Shown piece by piece: positions 36,749 through 46,350 of a stretch of 64,000 nt of DNA. Source of the DNA: Paenibacillus sp. PAMC 26794 (GTDB lineage: Bacteria > Bacillota > Bacilli > Paenibacillales > Paenibacillaceae). The notes beneath the pieces were generated by a model. That model did no database searches, was not told where the DNA came from, and saw only the letters and a list, made by a program, of their open reading frames with translations. The position numbers were made by a program, and so were the translations under genes. The stretch's first letter is position 1; every line of letters begins with the position of its first letter. The stretch lies in the NCBI RefSeq assembly GCF_000316035.1, contig NZ_ANHX01000009.1, positions 1 through 64,000 on the forward strand, read 5' to 3'.

Positions 36749-37152
36749 TCCAGTGGGTGGTAACCGGGGCAACAGAAACCGGTCAACTGATTCACGGTAC
36801 GTCGTGCTACGGAATAGGTAACAGGAACAGGGAAAACAAACGTGTCATAGGACATCTTTTGTTTTGATATATTTTGGTACAAACACAATCAATGCACTCT
36901 CCTATATTTTACGAAATATTGGAATGAGTAGTTGAAGTGTTATAACTGATATATTTTCCCGATTTGGATGATGTGAGATGCATCAATTCAGCGACCTGTG
37001 AATAATCCGACAGCGAAGTATAGGGACTTGTTATTTATGAAGCATCACCCTGTTAAATACAGCTTATAACCAAACCTCTACCTGATGGTAGAGGTTTTTT
37101 CTTCGTATAATGTAACCTTTTCTTCTACCTAAATCTGAAAGGACGTGATCTG
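36749..37152 (+). other. Long trp leader region downstream of the TRAP site
   Basis: It holds an ACCGG/CCGGT hairpin near 36762-36782, an AT-rich hairpin at about 36833-36867 (AAAACAAA/TTTGTTTT with TGTC/GACA), a possible internal promoter (TTGGAA 36919, 16 bases, TATAAC 36941) and the terminator at 37072. No coding frame of note. Confidence 0.6.
37072..37102 (+). terminator. trp leader attenuator terminator
   Basis: AAACCTCTACC (37072-37082), loop TGAT, GGTAGAGGTTT (37087-37097) running into TTTTTT. It ends about 50 bases before the trpE start. Its 5' arm contains CTCTAC, the exact complement of GTAGAG (36696-36701) in the TRAP site. Confidence 0.9.
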
Positions 37153-38721
37153 ATGATAACGCCAAACGTTAATCAAGTACTGAAAATGTCGAATGAGTAT
37201 AATCTGATTCCGGTAGTCAAACGGATTCTGGCAGATATGGAGACTCCGATTCGTATATTCCGCCGTTATGCTGACAACGACCGGGCATTCCTGTTGGAAA
37301 GTGTAGAGGGGGGTATCCAATGGGCGAGATACTCGTTCATCGGTACAGATCCGTTCCTGATGATTTCGGCCAAGAAGGGTCGGATCGTTGTAGAAGAAGC
37401 AGGGAAGACCCGTGAATTGCCAGGCAAACCGATTGAAGAACTGAAAGCACTGCTGCGTAAGTACCGCAGCCCAAAAGATGATGAACTGCCACCATTCACA
37501 GGTGGGGCAATTGGTTTCTTCGGATATGATCTGCTGTCCTATTATGAGAAGCTTCCAGCACACGCGCTGGATGACCTGAATATGGATGACATTCGCTTTA
37601 TGTTCTGTGACCAGATTATCGTGTTTGACCATGTGAAGCAGCAGATGCTGCTCGTCGGTAATGTACACGTCAAGGACGGTGCAACGGATGACGAGATACG
37701 TCAAGCGTATGCAGTGACTTCGGAGAAGCTGGAGCAGGCCGCAGAACGTTTGCAGCAGCAAGGACCAGGGGAGAACCTGAATCCGCGTTCTATTCCGGGA
37801 GACGTGGAACTGGGGAATATTCGCTCCAACCTCACGAAGGAGCAATTTATCGGTAATGTGGAGCAAGCCAAAGATTACATTCGCGCAGGTGATATTTTTC
37901 AAGTGGTATTGTCCCAGCGTTTCCACATTGATACGGAAGTTTCTCCGCTGCACGTGTATCGTGTGCTCCGGACCCTGAATCCATCACCTTATATGTACTA
38001 CCTCAAAATGGATGATGAGATTATCGTGGGTACTTCGCCTGAAGCGCTGGTCAAGGTGGACGGGAATCGTGTGGAGACACGACCGATTGCAGGTACACGT
38101 CCAAGGGGGGCAACAGAAGCGGAAGATCGTGCACTCGCTGCTGATCTGCTCCAGGATGAGAAGGAACGCGCGGAGCATCTGATGCTGGTTGATCTGGGTC
38201 GTAACGATCTGGGCCGGGTATCCAGTTTCGGCAGTGTGAAGTGTGACATGTTCATGGAGATTGAACGGTATTCTCACGTTATGCACATGGTATCCAACGT
38301 TACGGGCGAGCTTAGAGAAGACAAGGATTTCTTCGATGCGTTTCTCTCATGCTTGCCAGCGGGTACCGTATCCGGAGCACCGAAACTGCGTGCAATGGAG
38401 ATTATCGCGGAACTGGAGAAAGAGGCACGTGGTGCTTATGCCGGAGCAATCGGATACCTGGGTTTCTCAGGTAACATGGACTCCTGTATTACGATTCGTA
38501 CGATTATTTTCAAAAAAGGAAAAGCATATGTACAGGCCGGAGCGGGTATCGTATGGGATTCTGTGCCTGAGAATGAATATGAGGAAACAGTTAACAAAGC
38601 TAAAGCATTGCTCAAGGCGATTCGAACAGCAGAAGCAATGTTTCCTGCCAAAGAAAAGGACAGCACGTTGAGACTGGCGAATGCAGACTACTTTGTCACA
38701 CCAGCGTCCGCTAAGAACTGA
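37153..38721 (+). CDS. trpE: Anthranilate synthase component I
   Basis: It has 522 residues. It makes anthranilate from chorismate with ammonia supplied by a glutaminase subunit (TrpG/PabA), which is not in the window. The C-terminal chorismate-binding domain shows RPIAGTRPRGAT near 311-322, LMLVDLGRNDLGR near 344-356, and AGTVSGAPK near 404-412. ATG 37153 follows AAAGGACGTGA. It is the first trp gene behind the TRAP leader. Confidence 0.97.
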   Translation: MITPNVNQVLKMSNEYNLIPVVKRILADMETPIRIFRRYADNDRAFLLESVEGGIQWARYSFIGTDPFLMISAKKGRIVVEEAGKTRELPGKPIEELKALLRKYRSPKDDELPPFTGGAIGFFGYDLLSYYEKLPAHALDDLNMDDIRFMFCDQIIVFDHVKQQMLLVGNVHVKDGATDDEIRQAYAVTSEKLEQAAERLQQQGPGENLNPRSIPGDVELGNIRSNLTKEQFIGNVEQAKDYIRAGDIFQVVLSQRFHIDTEVSPLHVYRVLRTLNPSPYMYYLKMDDEIIVGTSPEALVKVDGNRVETRPIAGTRPRGATEAEDRALAADLLQDEKERAEHLMLVDLGRNDLGRVSSFGSVKCDMFMEIERYSHVMHMVSNVTGELREDKDFFDAFLSCLPAGTVSGAPKLRAMEIIAELEKEARGAYAGAIGYLGFSGNMDSCITIRTIIFKKGKAYVQAGAGIVWDSVPENEYEETVNKAKALLKAIRTAEAMFPAKEKDSTLRLANADYFVTPASAKN

Positions 38722-38738
38722 GAGAGGAGAGACCGGAG

Positions 38739-39830
38739 ATGAACATAAACCCAATAATGAATGAGAACCCTGTAACCCCCATTGCTGAGATTACTCGTGA
38801 GGAAGGCATGAAGAATGGCCTGGCGAAGATTTTGGAGGGCAGCCATCTGGAGCAAGCCGAAGCAAGAGATTTGATGTACTCGATCATGAGAGGTGAGGCA
38901 ACGCCGGCTCAAATCGGAGGTTTGCTGATGGCGCTGCGGATGAAGGGTGAAACGGTAGATGAGATCACCGGTTTTGCTGAAGCCATGCGTGGTCAGGGCG
39001 GACGAATTCTAACGGATGGCAGCGGCTTGCTGGACACTTGTGGAACAGGTGGATCGGGTATTCACAAATTCAACATTTCCACAGCATCCGCCATTATTGC
39101 TTCAGCCGTCTCGGTTCGGGTCGCCAAACATGGCAATCGTTCAGCTACCGGTAAAGCTGGTAGTGCAGATGTATTAGAGGCACTCGGTGTAAATATCCAT
39201 CTGAACGGGGAGCAGGCCAGACAATGTCTGGATGATATCGGAATTTGTTTCTGTTTTGCCCAGGTATATCACCCTTCCATGCGACATGCGGCAGGACCAA
39301 GAAAAGAGCTGGGTGTTCGTACCATTTTCAATATGCTGGGACCATTAACCAATCCTGCGGGAGCAGATCGCCAATTGCTTGGCCTATATGATCGTTCCCG
39401 GACGCCGATGATTGCTGAAGTACTGAATCGTCTTGGTCTCAAAAGAGCGTTGGTCGTGGCCAGCCATGATGGTCTGGATGAAATCAGTATCTCGGCGCCG
39501 ACTCAGGTATCTGAACTTCGTAATGGTGAAGTGCACACCTATGATATTGATCCACGTGATATGGGTTTGTCTCTTCATCCGCTCGAAGCGGTACTTGGAG
39601 GAGATGCGGCACAGAATGCCGAAATTATTAAGAGGATCTTCCAGGGTGAGCAAAGTGCCTACCGTGATGTCGTTCTGTTGAACGCCGGAGCGTGCATCTA
39701 TGTGTCCGGTCTTGCAGATAGCATTGCTGAAGGGGTGACACTTGCCGCAGAAGCGGTAGATTCGGGCAAAGCTGCCGGGAAGCTTGAACAGTTAATTCAT
39801 ACAACGGAGGCGTACAGTCATGTATCTTGA
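38739..39830 (+). CDS. trpD: Anthranilate phosphoribosyltransferase
   Basis: It has 363 residues. It attaches phosphoribose from PRPP to anthranilate. The PRPP-binding loop DTCGTGGSG lies near 96-104 and the KHGNRS motif near 128-133. ATG 38739 follows AGGAGAG. The N-terminus is slightly longer than usual (about 20 residues before the first helix). It overlaps trpC by 11 bases. Confidence 0.96.
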   Translation: MNINPIMNENPVTPIAEITREEGMKNGLAKILEGSHLEQAEARDLMYSIMRGEATPAQIGGLLMALRMKGETVDEITGFAEAMRGQGGRILTDGSGLLDTCGTGGSGIHKFNISTASAIIASAVSVRVAKHGNRSATGKAGSADVLEALGVNIHLNGEQARQCLDDIGICFCFAQVYHPSMRHAAGPRKELGVRTIFNMLGPLTNPAGADRQLLGLYDRSRTPMIAEVLNRLGLKRALVVASHDGLDEISISAPTQVSELRNGEVHTYDIDPRDMGLSLHPLEAVLGGDAAQNAEIIKRIFQGEQSAYRDVVLLNAGACIYVSGLADSIAEGVTLAAEAVDSGKAAGKLEQLIHTTEAYSHVS

Positions 39831-40608
39831 TCGAATCGTTGCAACCAAACATAAAGAAGTTGAAGTTCTGGCACAGACATTTCGCATGGATGAAGCTATC
39901 CAAAAAATTGAACAACTACCCGCAACCCGGGGGTTTGAACAAGCACTATCGAGCGGACGCAATCGCAAACTTGGCCTTATTGCTGAAGTGAAGAAAGCTT
40001 CGCCATCCAAAGGGTTAATTCGTCCGGATTTTCATCCGGTAGAGATTGCTGCTGCTTATGAGCGAGCGGGTGCAGACTGCATCTCCGTATTAACAGATGT
40101 GTCGTATTTTCAAGGCAGCAACGAGTACTTGCAGGCTATCCATCAAGCAGTGAACATTCCGCTATTGCGCAAGGATTTTATTATAGATGAACGACAGATT
40201 GCCGAGGCAAGATTACTGGGTGCGGATGCGATACTGTTGATTGCCAGCATTCTGACACCTGAACAGATTCGTCAATATCTGGAATTTGCCAAAAGTTTGG
40301 GGCTGGATGCCTTGATTGAAGTCCACGATCGAACAGAACTGGAGCAGGTATTGGAGATTCCGCAGGCAACCCTTGTGGGCATCAATAATCGTAATTTGAA
40401 AACATTCGAAACTAGTCTGAACACAACACTGGATTTGATGGAATTGATTCCAAGTGGCGTTACCTTGATTAGCGAAAGTGGTATTGACGGACCAGAATCA
40501 ACAGTACCTCTGGTCCAGGCCGGTGTTCATGGTATTCTCGTAGGTGAGCATCTCATGCGCAAGGATGATGTCGAGGCGGCTGTATATGATCTGATGGGGC
40601 CCAAATGA
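39820..40608 (+). CDS. trpC: Indole-3-glycerol phosphate synthase
   Basis: It has 262 residues, a TIM barrel. It closes the indole ring from CdRP. AEVKKASPSKG (about 52-62) with the catalytic Lys, LRKDFI near 117-122, and GINNRNLKTF near 188-197 are family motifs. ATG 39820 follows GGAGGCG within trpD. It overlaps trpF by four bases (ATGA). Confidence 0.97.
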   Translation: MYLDRIVATKHKEVEVLAQTFRMDEAIQKIEQLPATRGFEQALSSGRNRKLGLIAEVKKASPSKGLIRPDFHPVEIAAAYERAGADCISVLTDVSYFQGSNEYLQAIHQAVNIPLLRKDFIIDERQIAEARLLGADAILLIASILTPEQIRQYLEFAKSLGLDALIEVHDRTELEQVLEIPQATLVGINNRNLKTFETSLNTTLDLMELIPSGVTLISESGIDGPESTVPLVQAGVHGILVGEHLMRKDDVEAAVYDLMGPK

Positions 40609-41345
40609 TGAATACTTCCATACACGATGGCACAGGCGACAGTATGTCAGAACTGAGAAACCCGCTGCCAGCGGCCGTAAAAATATGTGGACTTCAGGAC
40701 GTTGAAGTGCTAAAATCGATGATAAACTTGCCTGTGGATTACATTGGTGTTGTTTTTGCCAAATCACGCCGCCGAATCGAACCCGAGCAGGCTGCTGCAT
40801 TAAGAACGGTGTTGTTCGAATGGTCTACCTATGATCGGCCGAAGCTTGCGGGTGTATTTGTGAATCCTAAGCTCGAAGAGCTGGAACACATTATGGACGT
40901 AGCTCAACTGGATGTTATTCAGCTGCATGGACAGGAGACTGCGGAATTTTGCAAGCAGGTGAAGCAGCGGTGGAATGCCAAAGTGTTCAAAGTTTTTTCT
41001 TTTCCCAAAGATGAAACGGGACCGGAAGCTGATGATGCAGCCATAAGGGCTCTTGATACTTACGATAAATTCGTGGATGCGATATTGCTTGATACCCATG
41101 ATCCTCTATATGGAGGGGGCTCCGGGAAAACGTTTGCCTGGGAGCGAATCCCTGCCTATGCTGAATGGGCGAAAAGTCGCGAAATTGCTCTGTTCGTTGC
41201 AGGAGGTTTGCAGCCGGACAATGTACAACAACTAATACAGACATATGCACCTTTCGGCGTCGATGTATCCAGCGGCGTGGAGACTGAAGGTGTGAAGGAT
41301 ATTTCCAAAATTACAGCATTCGTAGAAAGGGTGAAGCAGGCATGA
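40605..41345 (+). CDS. trpF: Phosphoribosylanthranilate isomerase
   Basis: It has 246 residues from ATG 40605; ATG 40641 is a later alternative that would remove a non-conserved N-terminal tail of 12 residues. KICGL near 26-30 carries the catalytic Cys, and FVAGGL near 200 is the phosphate-binding loop. It isomerises PRA to CdRP for TrpC. It overlaps trpB by four bases. Confidence 0.95.
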   Translation: MMNTSIHDGTGDSMSELRNPLPAAVKICGLQDVEVLKSMINLPVDYIGVVFAKSRRRIEPEQAAALRTVLFEWSTYDRPKLAGVFVNPKLEELEHIMDVAQLDVIQLHGQETAEFCKQVKQRWNAKVFKVFSFPKDETGPEADDAAIRALDTYDKFVDAILLDTHDPLYGGGSGKTFAWERIPAYAEWAKSREIALFVAGGLQPDNVQQLIQTYAPFGVDVSSGVETEGVKDISKITAFVERVKQA

Positions 41346-42541
41346 CACATCAATTGCCGGATCAACACGGGCGTTTCGGTCACTTCGGAGGCCGCTTTGT
41401 ACCTGAGACACTAATGAACGCACTCATAGAGTTGGAGGAGGCATATAGCCACTTCTCTGAAGATGAGGAATTCAACAAGGAACTGAACTATCTGCTAAGC
41501 GAGTATTCTGGACGTGAAACGCCATTGTATCATGCAGAGCAATTGTCACGCCGATTGGGCGGACCGAAAATTTATCTGAAACGTGAAGATCTCAATCATA
41601 CAGGCGCGCACAAAATTAACAACGCCATTGGACAAGGTTTGTTAGCCAAACGGATGGGCAAAAAGAAAGTTATTGCCGAAACAGGTGCAGGTCAACATGG
41701 CGTTGCAACGGCAACCGTAGCCGCATTACTTGGATTGGAATGCAAAGTATTTATGGGCGAAGAAGATACAGAGCGTCAGCAGTTAAACGTATTTCGGATG
41801 AAGCTGCTCGGAGCAGAAGTGATTCCGGTGACGTCCGGAACACGGACACTGAAGGATGCTGGTAATGAAGCACTTCGTTACTGGGTCAGCAATGTGGAGG
41901 ATACGTTCTATGTGCTCGGATCAGTGGTTGGTCCTCATCCATATCCGATGATGGTGCGGAATTTCCAACGTGTGATCGGTGATGAGACCCGTCGTCAGAT
42001 TCAGGAGATCGAAGGACGTTTGCCGGATGTAATTGTAGCAGCTGTTGGTGGAGGAAGTAATGCGATCGGGATGTTCTATCCATTTATCGGTGATCAGGAT
42101 GTGAAGCTGGTTGGCGTTGAAGCCGCAGGCAAAGGGGTCGAAACTGAGTATCACGCTGCGACGATGACCAAAGGTACACATGGTGTATTCCAGGGATCTA
42201 TGAGTTACCTGTTGCAGGATGAGTACGGACAGGTGCAGCCGGCGCATTCCATCTCGGCCGGACTTGATTATCCGGGTGTTGGTCCGGAGCATTCCTATCT
42301 CAAGGATATTGAACGGGCAAAATATGTACCGATCACGGATCAGGAAGCACTGGATGCCCTGCAGCTCCTATGTCGGACGGAAGGAATCATTCCTGCTCTG
42401 GAGTCTGCACATGCGGTAGCTCAAGTTGTCAAACTGGCGCCTGAACTTACAGCAGATGATATTGTAGTCATTTGTCTGTCGGGACGTGGAGACAAGGATG
42501 TTGAATCGATTATGAAATACACGGGAGGTGACTTGGGATGA
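41342..42541 (+). CDS. trpB: Tryptophan synthase beta chain
   Basis: It has 399 residues. It joins indole and serine to tryptophan with PLP. The PLP-binding Lys lies in HTGAHKINN near 85-93, with GAGQHG near 112-117 and GGGSNA near 233-238. ATG 41342 overlaps trpF, and its end overlaps trpA by four bases. Confidence 0.98.
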   Translation: MTHQLPDQHGRFGHFGGRFVPETLMNALIELEEAYSHFSEDEEFNKELNYLLSEYSGRETPLYHAEQLSRRLGGPKIYLKREDLNHTGAHKINNAIGQGLLAKRMGKKKVIAETGAGQHGVATATVAALLGLECKVFMGEEDTERQQLNVFRMKLLGAEVIPVTSGTRTLKDAGNEALRYWVSNVEDTFYVLGSVVGPHPYPMMVRNFQRVIGDETRRQIQEIEGRLPDVIVAAVGGGSNAIGMFYPFIGDQDVKLVGVEAAGKGVETEYHAATMTKGTHGVFQGSMSYLLQDEYGQVQPAHSISAGLDYPGVGPEHSYLKDIERAKYVPITDQEALDALQLLCRTEGIIPALESAHAVAQVVKLAPELTADDIVVICLSGRGDKDVESIMKYTGGDLG

Positions 42542-43344
42542 ATCTGATGGACCAGACCTTCCAGCAATTGAAGCAACAGAATCGTACGGCACTTATTCCA
42601 TTCTTAACCGTGGGAGACCCGGATGTGGATACAACGATTGATATCATCAAGGAGCTCGAACAGGCCGGAGCGGATATTTTGGAACTGGGTGTCCCCTATT
42701 CCGATCCACTTGCAGATGGCCCAGTCATTCAGCGTGCTTCCGAACGTGCGCTGAAAAGCCAAATTACCATTCGTACTGTGATGGAAACCGCTGCAAAAGC
42801 TCGTAAGGCAGGTGTGAAACTGCCGTTTGTACTGTTCACCTATTATAATCCGGTATTACAGACAGGACTGGATGTATTCTTTGATGAATTGGTCAAACAC
42901 GATATTAGTGGCATGATCATTCCGGACCTGCCAATTGAGGAAGCGGAAGAGATGCGAGAACGCGCAAATCGTGCTGGTGTGCATCTGGTACCGCTTGTTG
43001 CACCTACATCTAATGCCCGGATTGAGCGGATTGTAACGGGAGCGAGTGGCTTTATCTATTGTGTATCATCCCTTGGGGTAACCGGAGAGAGAGCTTCTTT
43101 CTTTGATGGCGTAGAGAGCTTCATTGAGACGGTGAAAAGTCTGACAGACCTCCCTGTAGCGGTAGGTTTTGGTATCTCCAGTCATGAGCAGGTGGCACAT
43201 TTCTCCCGCATCTGCGATGGCGTTGTTGTAGGTAGTGCCATTGTTCGTCAGGTGGAAGATGCGATTCCTCTGCTTGAAAATCCGGATACGCGTGCAGCGG
43301 GACTGTTGCAAATTCGCAACTTTGTGGCACAATTAAAGGGATAG
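42538..43344 (+). CDS. trpA: Tryptophan synthase alpha chain
   Basis: It has 268 residues, a TIM barrel that releases indole from indole-glycerol phosphate and passes it to Trp[15 protein letters not shown] (about 49-62) holds the catalytic Glu and Asp; GVTGER near 182 and GFGIS near 211 form the phosphate site. It is the last trp gene; a hairpin follows. Confidence 0.97.
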   Translation: MNLMDQTFQQLKQQNRTALIPFLTVGDPDVDTTIDIIKELEQAGADILELGVPYSDPLADGPVIQRASERALKSQITIRTVMETAAKARKAGVKLPFVLFTYYNPVLQTGLDVFFDELVKHDISGMIIPDLPIEEAEEMRERANRAGVHLVPLVAPTSNARIERIVTGASGFIYCVSSLGVTGERASFFDGVESFIETVKSLTDLPVAVGFGISSHEQVAHFSRICDGVVVGSAIVRQVEDAIPLLENPDTRAAGLLQIRNFVAQLKG

Positions 43345-43345
43345 G

Positions 43346-43368
43346 GATGTCCTGAAAGGACATCTTTT
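43346..43368 (+). terminator. Intrinsic terminator between trpA and hisC
   Basis: GATGTCCT (43346-43353), loop GAA, AGGACATC (43357-43364), then TTTT. The short T tract suggests partial readthrough into hisC-tyrA. Confidence 0.75.
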
Positions 43369-43430
43369 GGACACGTGAGGTGCACGCTGATTCGTGTCTA
43401 ACATTATTTCAATAACAGGAGGCGGTCGGG

Positions 43431-44531
43431 TTGAAACCGAAATCCCAGATTGTCAATCTGCCTGTGTACCAGCCGGGCAAACCGATTGAAGAAGTGAAAC
43501 GTGAACTGGGGCTTGAACAAGTCATCAAGCTGGCCTCCAACGAAAACCCGTACGGCAGTTCTCCTGCCGCCCTGGAAGCCATTACGAGAGAAATGACTAA
43601 TATAAGCATATACCCAGACGGTAGCTCGGTTGAGCTGACGGGAGTTCTTGCCAAGCATCTTGGCCTTGAACGGAACAACATAATATTTGGTTGTGGTTCC
43701 GATGAGATTATTGCTTTGATCACGAGAGCTTTCTTCTTGCCGGGCGACGAGACCATCATGGCAGATCAGACATTCTCCGTATATAAAAGCAATGCAGATA
43801 TTGAGGGTGCCGTGTCCATCGAAGTGCCTCTGAAAGATGGCACGCATGATCTGAGCGCGATGATCGCTCAAATTAACGACAAAACCAAAGCAGTATGGGT
43901 GTGTAATCCAAATAATCCGACAGGTACGATTATCTCCGAGCAGGAACTTACAGCCTTTATGGACCGTGTGCCTGCTCATGTGATGGTCATACTGGACGAA
44001 GCTTATTATGAATTCGTAACCGATGAAGCATACCCGCAAAGTATACCATTGATCGAACGGTATCCGAACTTGGTCATCCTGCGGACATTCTCCAAAATTT
44101 ACGGTTTGGCTTCGCTCCGGATCGGGTACGGCATTGCACGTCCCGAAATTATTGAATTGATTAACCGTGTACGTGAACCGTTTAACACCTCCCGTTTTGG
44201 ACAGGTTGCGGCAACCGCTGCACTACTGGATCAGGATTTTGTTCAAGAGTGCTCGAAGCGGAATGCAACGGATCGGGATTACCTTCAAAATGAATTTACA
44301 CGGCTCGGATTGTCTTATTTCCCTTCACAGGGTAATTTCATTATGGTTGATCTGAATATGCCTTCGGCAATTGCGTTCCAATCCTTGCTCAAACAAGGCA
44401 TTATCGTTCGCTCAGGATTCCACGTATACCCAACTTACATTCGTGTGTCCGTCGGAACATCAGAACAGAACCGTGCATTTGTCACGGCACTGGAGAACAC
44501 GCTGGCTGAGAAGGCGGTAGCACGCCCTTAA
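43431..44531 (+). CDS. hisC: Histidinol-phosphate / aromatic aminotransferase
   Basis: It has 366 residues, a PLP aminotransferase. The PLP Lys lies in TFSKIYGLASLRIGYG (about 222-237), with NPNNPTGT near 161-168 and DEAYYEF near 189-195. In this operon context it probably serves histidine as well as tyrosine and phenylalanine synthesis, as in B. subtilis. TTG 43431 follows CAGGAGGCGG. Confidence 0.95.
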   Translation: MKPKSQIVNLPVYQPGKPIEEVKRELGLEQVIKLASNENPYGSSPAALEAITREMTNISIYPDGSSVELTGVLAKHLGLERNNIIFGCGSDEIIALITRAFFLPGDETIMADQTFSVYKSNADIEGAVSIEVPLKDGTHDLSAMIAQINDKTKAVWVCNPNNPTGTIISEQELTAFMDRVPAHVMVILDEAYYEFVTDEAYPQSIPLIERYPNLVILRTFSKIYGLASLRIGYGIARPEIIELINRVREPFNTSRFGQVAATAALLDQDFVQECSKRNATDRDYLQNEFTRLGLSYFPSQGNFIMVDLNMPSAIAFQSLLKQGIIVRSGFHVYPTYIRVSVGTSEQNRAFVTALENTLAEKAVARP

Positions 44532-44557
44532 TACTGGCGATGAAAGAGTGAGGACCC

Positions 44558-45652
44558 ATGAAACTAAAAATTGCAATGATTGGTGTAGGACTCATCGGCG
44601 GTTCACTGGCGCTCTGCTTCAAAGGCAAGCCAGATGTAACCGTGATGGGCTACGCCCACTTGGATGAACTGAAGGACAAGTACATAGCGAGCGGTGTAGT
44701 GGATGATGCTACGCTCTCTCTGGAAGAAGCGGTAGAGGATGCCGACTTTATTTTTTTGTGCGTTCCCGTAGGTTTGCTTGAATCCTATTTCGAAAAGCTC
44801 TCCAAGCTGCCATTGAAAAAAGGATGTATCATCACGGACGTAGGAAGCACTAAAGCTTCCATTGCCGCTTGTGCCGAGCATGTGCGGTTGACTGACGCTT
44901 ACTTCATTGGTGGTCACCCTATGGCGGGGTCGGAGCGTGCAGGCGTAGATGCGGCCTCAGCCGTGTTATTTGAGAATGCATACTATGTCTTAACCCCTTC
45001 AGAACATGTACCTGAGGAAGCCTACAGCAGGCTGTCTGAGCTGCTTGCGTATACGCGGGCACAGATCGTGCGTGTGGAGCCTCTGCTGCACGATGACATC
45101 GTGGGGGCGATTAGTCATCTGCCACATGTTATTGCTGTTGCGCTGGTGAATCAGGTGCGTGAATATAATGAGTCGAATCCACTGTATAAAATGCTGGCTG
45201 CAGGTGGTTTCCGGGATATTACCCGGATTGCGTCCAGTGATGCAATTGTGTGGAGAGATATCTTGCTTAGCAACCGTGATGTACTGCTGGGCTTGCTTAA
45301 GGACTGGAATAGCCAGATGACGGCCTTTACGGATATGTTGGAGCATAAGAACGGTGAAGGTATAGAGGAGGCATTCCGTCAGGCCCGCGAGTTCCGCAGT
45401 ATATTACCAGAACGACGCAAAGGCATGATTTCGCCGTTATTTGATCTGTATACTGATGTCCAGGATGCACCGGGTATGATTGGTAAGATCGCAACTGAGC
45501 TTGGGGCGAATGACATCAACTTGAGCAACTTGGAGATTATCGAAAACCGGGTGGATGTGCCGGGCATTATGCGTCTGTCTTTCCGTCAGGAAGAAGATAT
45601 GGAACGAGCCAAGACGTTATTGGATTCCTTAGGCTATCAAGTGTGGATATAA
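44558..45652 (+). CDS. tyrA: Prephenate dehydrogenase
   Basis: It has 364 residues. It oxidises prephenate to 4-hydroxyphenylpyruvate with NAD. GVGLIGGSL (about 8-16) is the nucleotide-binding loop, GGHPMAGSE near 123-131 holds the substrate-site His, and an ACT domain follows from about 295, expected to sense tyrosine. ATG 44558 follows AGAGTGAGGA. It ends the supraoperon; aroA (aroE) does not follow as it does in B. subtilis. Confidence 0.96.
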   Translation: MKLKIAMIGVGLIGGSLALCFKGKPDVTVMGYAHLDELKDKYIASGVVDDATLSLEEAVEDADFIFLCVPVGLLESYFEKLSKLPLKKGCIITDVGSTKASIAACAEHVRLTDAYFIGGHPMAGSERAGVDAASAVLFENAYYVLTPSEHVPEEAYSRLSELLAYTRAQIVRVEPLLHDDIVGAISHLPHVIAVALVNQVREYNESNPLYKMLAAGGFRDITRIASSDAIVWRDILLSNRDVLLGLLKDWNSQMTAFTDMLEHKNGEGIEEAFRQAREFRSILPERRKGMISPLFDLYTDVQDAPGMIGKIATELGANDINLSNLEIIENRVDVPGIMRLSFRQEEDMERAKTLLDSLGYQVWI

Positions 45653-45658
45653 GACGAG

Positions 45659-45683
45659 AAAGAGGGCGAAAGCCCTCTTTTTT
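45659..45683 (+). terminator. Intrinsic terminator of the aro-trp supraoperon
   Basis: AAAGAGGGC (45659-45667), loop GAAA, GCCCTCTTT (45672-45680) running into TTTT. Confidence 0.93.
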
Positions 45684-45786
45684 GTGAGGTTATATTGGAG
45701 TTGTCCATTTGATATTCGTCACAGATCAAAGAAGTTGATATATATTAAATATGTATATATTAACACATGAATACCTTGCTAAAGAC

Positions 45787-45812
45787 AAAAAAAAGACCGC
45801 TTACATAAGCGG
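45787..45812 (-). terminator. Intrinsic terminator of the predicted small RNA
   Basis: On the minus strand CCGCTTA/TAAGCGG (45812-45806 with 45803-45797) is followed by TC and eight T residues. No annotated minus-strand gene lies upstream of it, so it must serve the small RNA. Confidence 0.88.
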
Positions 45813-45870
45813 CCATTGCTCACGTGGAGCAATACAGTTATTGGATAGGAGTGGAGAGAAACCATACTGT
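45787..45870 (-). ncRNA. Predicted small RNA, about 84 nt, downstream of tyrA
   Basis: A consensus promoter on the minus strand (45905-45877) points at this segment. From the predicted start near 45870 the RNA folds into three stems: ACAGT/ACTGT (45870-45866 with 45838-45834) enclosing a pyrimidine-rich loop with CUCUCCACUCCUAUCC; AUUGCUC/GAGCAAU (45833-45827 with 45821-45815); and a terminator CCGCUU/AAGCGG ending in UCUUUUUUUU. No ribosome site lies inside the predicted RNA and no coding gene sits here. The C/U-rich loop could pair with ribosome-binding sites. I do not recognise it as a named family. Confidence 0.7.
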
Positions 45871-45876
45871 ACCCTT

Positions 45877-45905
45877 ATTATATGTATACGTTTTCATTTT
45901 GTCAA
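45877..45905 (-). promoter_or_regulatory. Perfect sigma-A promoter of the predicted small RNA
   Basis: On the minus strand TTGACA (45905-45900), exactly 17 bases, TATAAT (45882-45877). It is the only perfect consensus pair I found in the window. Confidence 0.85.
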
Positions 45906-46004
45906 CACTTTAAGTAAATTTGTTTGAATTAATTATATCTTTCGGTAATTCAAGATAATAACTCCTTTTTTTAGGTAGCTTAGGTCAAAAAAATATAACA
46001 TTTT

Positions 46005-46031
46005 TGTAACCTTTTCGATATGTCTTCCGTC
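46005..46031 (+). promoter_or_regulatory. Candidate ECF-sigma promoter
   Basis: TGTAAC (46005-46010), 17 bases, CGTC (46028-46031) resembles ECF (sigma-W/M/X class) promoters. It lies ahead of an ECF sigma gene, so autoregulation is likely. Confidence 0.6.
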
Positions 46032-46350
46032 TATATAAGCAAGGCTTACCAAAAAGCCTCAAAATGAAGTCATGAACGTGTAAATGACCGCATATGAATG
46101 ACAGGTCGGGTTCTGTGGCTACCAATGGATTTGCCAGGATGATGCAGACCGTTGTACAATAAGTACTGTTAATGTAGAAACGTTGGGAAAATTGCCATTA
46201 CATAGGGGAATTTGGCGGGAAGGCCAGTTATGGCGCTGAACGCTGTTTATATGCGGTGAGAACCGCAACTTTTTTGTGCCTGTTCGGTAATACATGGATA
46301 GAGTCGAACGGGGAGAAGCACATGGATGGGCGAGGAGGGGTCGCACTCAA
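46032..46350 (+). other. Leader region of the ECF sigma gene
   Basis: About 320 bases with no clear gene. A hairpin TGCGGT/ACCGCA (46252-46267) with a GAGA loop is followed by ACTTTTTT and looks like a terminator or attenuator in front of the sigma gene. Confidence 0.5.

Noticed and set aside
36752..36785. GGGTGGTAACCGG in the trp leader, resembling a T-box core
   Set aside because: It has an extra base in the TGGNACC bulge and no terminator directly after it, and the TRAP triplets explain the control better.
37129..37953. 274-residue minus-strand open frame opposite trpE
   Set aside because: It is antisense to conserved trpE with no plausible start signal or family features.
45815..45866. 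A 28-codon minus-strand frame inside the predicted small RNA
   Set aside because: Its possible ribosome site (AAGGG) lies between the -10 element and the predicted RNA start, and the frame reads through the terminator.
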